Below, one piece after another: positions 1-5,080 of a DNA stretch of 5,187 bases. Numbering within the stretch: position 1 is the first letter of the stretch; each line of letters starts with the position of its first letter. The DNA comes from Elusimicrobiota bacterium (lineage in GTDB: Bacteria > Elusimicrobiota > Elusimicrobia > Elusimicrobiales > UBA9959): the NCBI GenBank assembly GCA_030637365.1, contig DAOWGR010000168.1:1-5187 (forward strand). The letters are read 5' to 3'. Under the pieces are notes generated by a model. The model was not told where the DNA came from and made no database searches. It saw only the letters and a list, made by a program, of their open reading frames with translations. A program made the position numbers and the translations under genes.

Positions 1-433
1 ATTAGGTAATTGAGAAACCCGGTTTATTTTCATTCGATTAAGCCTTAGTTTCCAAATCTTCCAAATTTCACCGACATTGCTTTATTAAAATCATTTTTTG
101 AATTTGCCCTTTATTGATACTCCGCCAACGGTATTCTTCGCGGAACTGTTTATATTTATCTTATCCTTTATATGTTTCGTAATTATTGCCTGCGCATTAA
201 AGAAGAAATCAGATACAGCCATACTTCTCCCAATCTTATTCCAATGAAAAAATTCGGTTATCTTAAACTCTCCCCAAAATCGTATTTTAACAACATAGCC
301 CCCTTCCTCAATCAAGCAAGAACATCTTTATCCGAAACTCTTCCATCAGCGAAAACAATATTTTAATTATAACAATTTTATCCGCCTCTCACTCTTCTCA
401 AGTTTGTCTGCCGAAAAATAAGTCTAAAATTAC
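1..433. other. Leading stretch without a supportable intact gene
   Basis: This is AT-rich sequence with no recognisable protein, tRNA or rRNA. A 64-codon + strand frame (172-366) has no Shine-Dalgarno site and its translation resembles nothing I know. A 74-codon minus-strand frame (91-315) begins at TTG, also without a ribosome site. It may be the tail of a decayed gene, listed separately. I see no terminator with a clear U-tract and no promoter with both boxes. The best description is intergenic or degenerate sequence left of nrdJ. Confidence 0.5.
91..423 (-). pseudogene. Possible decayed minus-strand gene, unidentified
   Basis: Three consecutive minus-strand fragments in three frames each read like ordinary soluble protein and can be joined by small frame changes. 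The first is 423-370, about 18 residues, including DKLEKSERRIKLL. The second is 362-315, 16 residues, including FADGRVSDKDVLA. The third is 315-91, 74 residues, starting LIEEGGYVVKI and ending at a TGA. The second and third overlap by one base, so a single lost base would explain that break; between the first and second there are stop codons in both frames. No family is recognised, no start codon with a ribosome site is visible, and a perfect inverted repeat lies just upstream at 434-519. Chance open frames in AT-rich DNA are a serious alternative, so confidence is low. Confidence 0.18.
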
Positions 434-519
434 AAAAGGCACCTGTTGCCTTTTGTAAAAAGGCAAATCCTCATTGGGACGCGGTTTTTCAAACAATTAA
501 AAGGCAACAGGTGCCTTTT
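434..519. repeat. Perfect 21-bp inverted repeat with self-complementary arms
   Basis: The left arm (434-454) and right arm (499-519) are exact reverse complements over 21 bases, separated by 44 bases. Each arm is also a hairpin by itself: AAAAGGCA and TGCCTTTT (8 bp) around a 5-base loop, CCTGT in the left arm and ACAGG in the right. A third copy of AAAAGGCA lies in the spacer at 458-465. The + strand RNA could therefore fold as two local hairpins or as one long helix, but not both. The arrangement could be a bidirectional terminator pair, a small non-autonomous mobile repeat or a family of intergenic repeats. No flanking target duplication is evident and no transposase is nearby. Confidence 0.85.
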
Positions 520-520
520 T
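499..520 (+). terminator. Possible rho-independent terminator (right arm hairpin)
   Basis: The right arm of the inverted repeat forms an 8-bp stem (AAAAGGCA/TGCCTTTT) with a 5-base loop and runs directly into five T residues at 516-520. Only four pairs per stem lie in the GGCA/TGCC core, so it is weak. A second small stem follows (GGCG at 522-525 with CGCC at 533-536 around seven T residues). It would stop transcription entering from the left before the nrdJ promoter. The symmetric A and T runs mean that it, and the left arm, could also act on the minus strand. Confidence 0.35.
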
Positions 521-559
521 AGGCGTTTTTTTCGCCCAAAAAAGCAACTCTCCAAAAAT

Positions 560-589
560 TTGACAAGCATTTTAGAGAATTTGTAAATT
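560..589 (+). promoter_or_regulatory. Candidate sigma-70-type promoter of nrdJ
   Basis: A perfect TTGACA -35 box sits at 560-565. After an 18-base spacer comes TAAATT at 584-589, matching four of six bases of TATAAT. The predicted start of transcription is near 595-597, giving a leader of roughly 135 bases before the nrdJ ATG at 733. It lies downstream of the inverted repeat at 434-519 and upstream of the leader helix, which is a sensible order. The -10 box is imperfect, so the call rests mainly on the exact -35 box and the position. Confidence 0.55.
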
Positions 590-607
590 ACTTATGTTCC
601 AAAAAAA

Positions 608-688
608 CTTCTTCAAAATCAGTTCAAGCCTTTATCAAACGGCTTCAGGCAAACTACGCCTTCCCACCTTTAAGTTTTTTTGAAGAAG
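608..688 (+). promoter_or_regulatory. Candidate structured leader RNA of nrdJ
   Basis: CTTCTTCAAAA (608-618) pairs perfectly with TTTTGAAGAAG (678-688), an 11-bp closing helix over a 59-base interior. Two short stems fall inside: AAGCC/GGCTT (626-630 with 641-645) and AGGC/GCCT (647-650 with 658-661). Together they could make a three-way junction in the leader, ending 29 bases before the Shine-Dalgarno site. I see no conserved B12 box, purine-riboswitch core or other known motif, so a regulatory role is inference. The nested stems are short enough to occur by chance. Confidence 0.3.
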
Positions 689-717
689 AAAATAAGGGGA
701 AACAAAAAAATACAATT

Positions 718-723
718 AGGGAG
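718..723 (+). promoter_or_regulatory. Shine-Dalgarno site of nrdJ
   Basis: AGGGAG lies 9 bases before the ATG at 733, close to ideal spacing. It favours this ATG over the in-frame ATG at 742, which would be 18 bases away. It also argues against any start further upstream, where the frame stays open but contains no ATG, GTG or TTG. Confidence 0.75.
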
Positions 724-732
724 CTCCGCAGA

Positions 733-3222
733 ATGAAAAATATGACACTTGAAAAGAAAGCCATTGCCATAAATGAAAACCAAAGCAAAGTTATAAAAGA
801 CAAATACCTGAAAGACGAAAAAACCGTTGAAGAACTTTTTGAGCGGGTATCGCGCAACATAGCTTTATCCGAAATTATTTTTCACCCAAACGCGGAAAAG
901 TGGGGACTGCTTGAAGATGTAAAAGCAAGAATAACGGAAACCAATTACGATGAAGAAATATCAAACAGAACAATTTTATTCCATGACGGATTGCATGAAG
1001 CCAAGGATAGGGAAAAAAACTTTTCAAAATTTTTGAACAATCTTGAAAAAATATATCAAAATGAAGAAGAAGCGCGAGATATAGTGGACGCAAAACAGAA
1101 CGAATTTTACAATATGATGGCGGATTTTGATTTTCTGCCCAATTCCCCAACTCTTATGAACGCCGGCCGCGAATTGCAGCAATTATCGGCTTGTTATGTT
1201 TTACCCGTTCCCGATTCAATGGAAGGAATAGCAAAAGCTCTTACGGCGCAAAGTTTAATACAAAAAAGCGGCGGCGGAACCGGCTTTTCATTTGAAAGAT
1301 TAAGACCCAAAGGCGATAAAGTAAGAAAAACAAACGGTATAGCCTCGGGCGCCTTATCCTTTATGAAGCTTTTTGACCAAATGACCGATGTTATAAAACA
1401 AGGCGGAACCAGACGAGGAGCGAATATGGGAATCCTCCCTTATTGGCATCCTGAAATAAAAGATTTTATAACCATGAAATCAAAAAATAAAATAATGGAA
1501 AATTTCAATATTTCCGTCGCGATTGACAGCAAATTCATGAAAGCGGTTGAATCTAATTCCACATATGAGATTATCAATCCCAATTCAAAAAAAGCGGTGG
1601 GAACCGAAAACGCCAAAGAAATTTTCAATATGATGGTGGAATCGGCGTGGACATCGGGCGATCCCGGAATAATTTTCATGGATGAAATAAACATGACCAA
1701 TCCCACCCCCGCCATAGGAAAAATAGAAAGCACAAATCCTTGCGGCGAACAGCCTCTTCTGCCATGGGAATCCTGCAATCTCGGTTCCATAAATCTGTCA
1801 AACTTTGTAGTCGGAGAACTTACCAGAGGAGAATTAGATTACTCAAAATTGGAAAAAACAATACAAACGGCAATCAGATTTTTGGACAATGTCATAGAGA
1901 TAAACAACTATCCTCTGATAGAGATAGAAAAAATAGTAAAAAACAACAGAAAAATCGGACTCGGCATTATGGGCTGGGCCGAAACAATGGTAAAAATGGG
2001 CATAGCTTATGACAGCCATCAAGGCATTAAAAAAGCCGAAGAAATAATGGAATTCATAAATAAAAAGGCAATGGAATGCTCTTGTGAATTAGCCAAGGAA
2101 CGGGGAATTTTCCCAAATTGGAAAAATTCCATATACGATGCCAACGGCAAATACTATAAAGGAAATTCGGTAAAACCAAGAAACGCTTCCCGCACCACCA
2201 TAGCGCCTACCGGCACCATAGCCATAGCCGCCGGCCTTCAGGGTTCGGGCATAGAGCCTTTCTTCGCCATAGCTTACACTCGTTATAACGCCAAAGCTCT
2301 TGACGCTCTTAAAAACGGAAAAGCGCCTGAAAGAAAAGACACCTTTTTTGAAGTGAACTCTCTTTTCAAAGAAATATCCAAAAAGAATTATTTTTTCGGC
2401 CTTGATGAGAAAACTCTTTTGGAAAAAGTGGAAAAAAATCATAAAGCCATACGAGGCATTGTTGAAATACCGAAACAAATCCAAGACTTGTTTCCCACAG
2501 CTCATGATGTCAGCATTGAAAACCATATAAAAATTCAAGGCGCGTTTCAAAAACATATTGACAATGCCGTGTCAAAAACGATAAATATGCCGTCCACCGC
2601 CAAAGTGGAAGATGTTGAAACCTGTTATATGCTCGCGCATAAACTCGGCTGTAAAGGTTTAACCGTCTATAGAGACGGCTGCAAAACACAGCAGGTTTTA
2701 AACATATCGGCCCAAACCGCCAACAAAGCGAAGAAAAAAGCTTCCTATCGCTCTTTCGGCGTATCATCCGAATATTTTCAAATTAAAACGGGATATGGCC
2801 CGCTTCACATGCATATAAATTTCAATGAGCACGGCCCGTATCAAATATTCACGAATATTCCTCCTCTCGGAACCGAGATAAGCGGCCTTACCGCTTTGAT
2901 AGGAATACTGATGTCAAAATATTTTGAAGAAGGCGGAGAGCCTCTCAATATTATTAAACATCTTAATTCCGTCAAAGGGGACAGACCGGTCGGTTTTGGA
3001 GAAAACAGAGTAAATTCCATAGCCCATGCCATATCAATAGGATTGAGAAGCCATCTTAAAAGAACCGGTTGGATAAACTCCGGAGAAAAACAAGACAAAC
3101 TTGAATTATGGGAAATGTCCAGAACATCCTATTGCCCCAAATGCTATTCTTCAAATGTAAGCTATGAATCGGGTTGTTCCGGCCCCACCTGCCATGACTG
3201 CGGATATTCGGAATGTTCTTAA
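733..3222 (+). CDS. nrdJ: Class II (adenosylcobalamin-dependent) ribonucleoside reductase
   Basis: This cytosolic enzyme of 829 residues reduces ribonucleotides to deoxyribonucleotides using a cobalamin-generated thiyl radical, without oxygen or a separate radical subunit. Family motifs are visible in order: NSPTLMNAG (137-145); C154, one of the redox cysteine pair; SGGGTGFSFERLRPKGD (179-195); GGTRRGANMG (224-233); NPCGE (335-339) with radical cysteine C337 plus N335 and E339; C348, the redox partner; and APTGTIA (491-497). A TSCPD-like domain follows at about 686-775, then a six-cysteine tail (C801, C804, C815, C820, C823, C828) that should include the zinc site and thiols that re-reduce the active site. 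There is no N-terminal ATP-cone, so classical dATP overall inhibition is unlikely. Two cysteines usual in the TSCPD-like region appear replaced (TGYG at 686-689). It seems to be a monocistronic unit with its own promoter and terminator. The start is set by the AGGGAG site. Confidence 0.97.
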   Translation: MKNMTLEKKAIAINENQSKVIKDKYLKDEKTVEELFERVSRNIALSEIIFHPNAEKWGLLEDVKARITETNYDEEISNRTILFHDGLHEAKDREKNFSKFLNNLEKIYQNEEEARDIVDAKQNEFYNMMADFDFLPNSPTLMNAGRELQQLSACYVLPVPDSMEGIAKALTAQSLIQKSGGGTGFSFERLRPKGDKVRKTNGIASGALSFMKLFDQMTDVIKQGGTRRGANMGILPYWHPEIKDFITMKSKNKIMENFNISVAIDSKFMKAVESNSTYEIINPNSKKAVGTENAKEIFNMMVESAWTSGDPGIIFMDEINMTNPTPAIGKIESTNPCGEQPLLPWESCNLGSINLSNFVVGELTRGELDYSKLEKTIQTAIRFLDNVIEINNYPLIEIEKIVKNNRKIGLGIMGWAETMVKMGIAYDSHQGIKKAEEIMEFINKKAMECSCELAKERGIFPNWKNSIYDANGKYYKGNSVKPRNASRTTIAPTGTIAIAAGLQGSGIEPFFAIAYTRYNAKALDALKNGKAPERKDTFFEVNSLFKEISKKNYFFGLDEKTLLEKVEKNHKAIRGIVEIPKQIQDLFPTAHDVSIENHIKIQGAFQKHIDNAVSKTINMPSTAKVEDVETCYMLAHKLGCKGLTVYRDGCKTQQVLNISAQTANKAKKKASYRSFGVSSEYFQIKTGYGPLHMHINFNEHGPYQIFTNIPPLGTEISGLTALIGILMSKYFEEGGEPLNIIKHLNSVKGDRPVGFGENRVNSIAHAISIGLRSHLKRTGWINSGEKQDKLELWEMSRTSYCPKCYSSNVSYESGCSGPTCHDCGYSECS

Positions 3223-3245
3223 AAGGCTTCGCATTTTAAGAACAT
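3213..3245. repeat. 12-bp perfect inverted repeat spanning the nrdJ stop codon
   Basis: ATGTTCTTAAAA (3213-3224) is the exact reverse complement of TTTTAAGAACAT (3234-3245), with the 9-base loop GGCTTCGCA that can add two G-C pairs. The nrdJ TAA (3220-3222) lies inside the left arm. There is no T-run after the right arm, so it is not a classical terminator on the + strand. It may protect the mRNA 3' end or act as a weak stop ahead of the terminator at 3347. The right arm runs straight into the heptamer tract. Confidence 0.75.
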
Positions 3246-3317
3246 AGGCGACAGGATATAGGTTTCAGGATACAGGTTTCAAGACATAGGCAACAGGTTG
3301 CAGGTCTCAGGTCACAA
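3241..3317. repeat. Tandem degenerate heptamer repeats (11 units, GNNNCAG-type)
   Basis: Eleven consecutive 7-base units run without a gap: aacatag, gcgacag, gatatag, gtttcag, gatacag, gtttcaa, gacatag, gcaacag, gttgcag, gtctcag, gtcacaa. Ten start with G and nearly all end in CAG, TAG or CAA, while the middle varies. Read on the other strand the unit is CTGNNNC. The 7-base period rules out a codon repeat, and the tract lies wholly between nrdJ and its terminator. The function is unknown. Similar CAGGTT/CCTGTAA-like heptamer spacers are, as I recall, seen in some Patescibacteria genomes, but I cannot verify that here. Confidence 0.8.
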
Positions 3318-3346
3318 AGTAACGGATAAAAGAACAAACAACTATT

Positions 3347-3385
3347 AAAAAGACCGCGGAATTTTTAAGTTTCGCGGCCTTTTTT
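3347..3385 (+). terminator. Rho-independent terminator after nrdJ
   Basis: GACCGCGGAA (3352-3361) pairs with TTTCGCGGCC (3370-3379), with one A-C mismatch and one G-T pair around a loop of eight bases. It is preceded by five A residues and followed by six T residues (3380-3385). The GC-rich stem stands out sharply in this AT-rich spacer. It should end the nrdJ transcript, and the A-run on the left means it may also work weakly on the minus strand. It separates nrdJ from tmk-holB. Confidence 0.85.
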
Positions 3386-3402
3386 ATTCAGTCCAAAATT
3401 AA

Positions 3403-3408
3403 TAGAAT
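3403..3408 (+). promoter_or_regulatory. Candidate -10 box for the tmk-holB operon
   Basis: TAGAAT matches five of six bases of TATAAT and ends 9 bases before the tmk ATG, so transcription would begin within a few bases of the start codon. The expected -35 position overlaps the T-run of the nrdJ terminator (about 3380-3386) and resembles TTGACA only in its first two or three bases. Since the terminator isolates tmk from nrdJ, some promoter in 3386-3417 is needed, and this is the best candidate. Confidence 0.4.
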
Positions 3409-3417
3409 ATTGTTTCC

Positions 3418-4053
3418 ATGAGAAAAAAAGGCATTTTTATAATTTTTGAAGGCCCGGACAGATCGGGCAAATCCACTCAAGCCAAACTTTTGGTCAAATG
3501 GCTTAAAGAAAAAAAACATAAAATTATTTTAACCAGAGAGCCGGGCGGAACAAAACTGTCCGAAGATATAAGAAAAATACTTCTTAATCCCAATGGAAAT
3601 ATATCTTCTTTATCCGAACTCTTGCTTTATGAAGCCGCGAGAGCTCAACATACAAGCGACATAATCCTGCCGGCTCTTAAAAAAGGAAAAGTGGTGATTT
3701 CAGACAGATTTACCCTGGCAAGCGTCGCCTATCAAGGATATGGCAGAAAGCTCCCCATAAAAACGGTGGAAACTTTAAACCAAATAGCCACCGGCGGCTT
3801 AAAGCCGGATATAATTATAATTTTAAACATACCCGACAGAATTTTTAATGAAAGAGAACGCTTGGCGGAGAAGCTTTCAGGAGCCGATAGAATGGAAAGC
3901 GCGTCGGCAAATTTCAGAAAAAGAGTGAACAAAGCTTACAAAATACTTTCAGATAAACCGGGAACAATAAAAATAAACGCCGCAAACTCCATAGAAGACA
4001 TTCACGCCGAAATAATAAAAAAAATAAAGCGTAAACGCCATGTATTCAAATAA
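3418..4053 (+). CDS. tmk: Thymidylate kinase (dTMP kinase)
   Basis: This cytosolic enzyme transfers phosphate from ATP to dTMP to give dTDP, the step shared by de novo and salvage dTTP synthesis. Its 211 residues are a normal length. The P-loop is EGPDRSGKST (11-20); REPGG (40-44) is the dTMP-side signature; SDRF (95-98) followed by SVAYQGYGR (102-110) is the DR[YF] and thymine-binding region; GLKPD (127-131) precedes a core strand; and a lid region at about 141-160 ends in DRME. The P-loop arginine R15 is the position typical of type I (eukaryote-like) enzymes. The ATG at 3418 places the P-loop at the usual distance from the N terminus. No Shine-Dalgarno site precedes it, and a -10-like box lies 10 bases upstream. 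Its end overlaps holB by 14 bases, a widespread bacterial pairing. Confidence 0.96.
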   Translation: MRKKGIFIIFEGPDRSGKSTQAKLLVKWLKEKKHKIILTREPGGTKLSEDIRKILLNPNGNISSLSELLLYEAARAQHTSDIILPALKKGKVVISDRFTLASVAYQGYGRKLPIKTVETLNQIATGGLKPDIIIILNIPDRIFNERERLAEKLSGADRMESASANFRKRVNKAYKILSDKPGTIKINAANSIEDIHAEIIKKIKRKRHVFK

Positions 4054-5080
4054 AATTTTAGGCCATAAAAATGTTTTAAATCATTTAAAAGCGCTTCTCC
4101 TTTCAAAAAGAGTTCCGCCTTCCATAATTTTTAACGGCCGGCAAGGCGTGGGAAAATTCATAACCGCCACGGAATTCGCGAAAAGCATAAACTGCTCGCG
4201 TGAAAAACCTCAAGAAGACGCCGCGTCTCTCGGCCTTTTTCAAAATCAAAATAAAACCGAAAAAAAGGCCGATGAAGTGAAACCTTGCAATTATTGCCTC
4301 TCTTGCAAACAAATCGAAAGCGGAGCGCATCCCGATGTCAGAATAATAGATTCGGCCTTTCAAGCGCGCCTGCTTGATGAGGATGTAAAAAAACAGAAAA
4401 AACTAAAAATAGACACAGTGCGAGAATTCTCAAAATACGCTTATAAAAAACCATTGCTTTCAGAACATAAAGTACTGATTGTCAATGACGCGGACACCCT
4501 TACAAGAGAATCTCAAAACGCCATGTTAAAACTCTTGGAAGAACCGCCGAAAAACACTTTTTTTATTTTAATATCCTCTCAAAAAAACGCTTTTCTCCCC
4601 ACCGTATTATCCCGTTGCCATACAATAGAATTCGGCCCGCTCTCAATTGAAGATGTGGAAGAAATATTGGCAAGAAACAATATTCCATTAAATGAAGCCG
4701 CTCTTTTAAGCGGATTCTCAAACGGCTCCGTAAAAACAGCCATGGATATGAAACGCATCATGGCGAAACTTCAAAAAATCGACACCTCAAGCCCGGCATA
4801 TCCTTTTAAGCTTTCATCCACACTGCCAAAAGAAAGCTATCTTGCCAGAGAAGAAACGCGCTTAATGTTAAATATTCTTCTGACAAAAACCCATCAAAAA
4901 TGGATAATAAGCAATGATTTGAATCAAAAAAACGATTTAAAAATTCTGATAAAAGAAACTTTAAAACTAAAAACATTCCTTAATCAAAATGTTATGCCGA
5001 CGCCGATACTTGAATTGGCCGCGAGCGAATGTTTGACACATGGAATAACCTTGGGATTTATAAAGAAACACCGGGACTAA
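4040..5080 (+). CDS. holB: DNA polymerase III subunit delta-prime (clamp loader)
   Basis: This AAA+ subunit of the clamp loader works with delta and tau/gamma to open and load the sliding clamp. Its 346 residues fit the family. It opens with the usual ILGHKNVLNHL motif (6-16) and PSIIFNGRQGVGKF (26-39 plus F40), a Walker A loop in which the final Ser/Thr is Phe, so ATP binding is doubtful, as is common in delta-prime. Four zinc ligands are C52, C83, C86 and C89, with the first separated by 30 residues instead of the usual 8. VLIVNDADTLT (145-155) takes the Walker B place, followed by AMLKLLEEPP (161-170) and the SRC motif with its arginine finger (191-193). The C-terminal part is weakly conserved. 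DnaX is less likely given the length and the Walker A. The start lies inside tmk with no clear Shine-Dalgarno site, suggesting coupled translation. Confidence 0.94.
   Translation: MYSNKILGHKNVLNHLKALLLSKRVPPSIIFNGRQGVGKFITATEFAKSINCSREKPQEDAASLGLFQNQNKTEKKADEVKPCNYCLSCKQIESGAHPDVRIIDSAFQARLLDEDVKKQKKLKIDTVREFSKYAYKKPLLSEHKVLIVNDADTLTRESQNAMLKLLEEPPKNTFFILISSQKNAFLPTVLSRCHTIEFGPLSIEDVEEILARNNIPLNEAALLSGFSNGSVKTAMDMKRIMAKLQKIDTSSPAYPFKLSSTLPKESYLAREETRLMLNILLTKTHQKWIISNDLNQKNDLKILIKETLKLKTFLNQNVMPTPILELAASECLTHGITLGFIKKHRD

Noticed and set aside
172..366. 64-codon + strand gene
   Set aside because: It has no Shine-Dalgarno site, no recognisable motif, and overlaps the equally plausible minus-strand frames.
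434..519. Integron attC site
   Set aside because: The arms are perfectly paired and lack GTTRRRY/RYYYAAC core sites; no integrase or cassette array is nearby.
434..519. CRISPR array
   Set aside because: Only two inverted copies exist, with no direct repeats and regular spacers, and there are no cas genes.
594..682. Leader peptide ORF of 29 codons in the nrdJ leader
   Set aside because: It has no ribosome site at proper spacing, and its ATG lies at or before the predicted transcript start. Its composition suggests nothing such as a run of one amino acid.
434..732. Cobalamin riboswitch upstream of the B12-dependent reductase
   Set aside because: GGTGCC occurs, but only as part of the inverted-repeat arm. 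No GCCACTG B12 box or the wider conserved core is present.
540..732. NrdR-box regulation of nrdJ
   Set aside because: No paired ACA-x-ATATAT-x-TGT-like palindromes are seen around the promoter.
2089..2556. 155-codon minus-strand frame inside nrdJ
   Set aside because: It is antisense to the conserved catalytic domain and its translation has no recognisable features; it is a shadow frame.
733..3222. Intein or frameshift inside nrdJ
   Set aside because: The catalytic motifs run in normal order and spacing with no inserted block.
733..5080. TGA recoding (as in Gracilibacteria)
   Set aside because: The three genes are full length under the standard code with no in-frame TGA, and all end in TAA.
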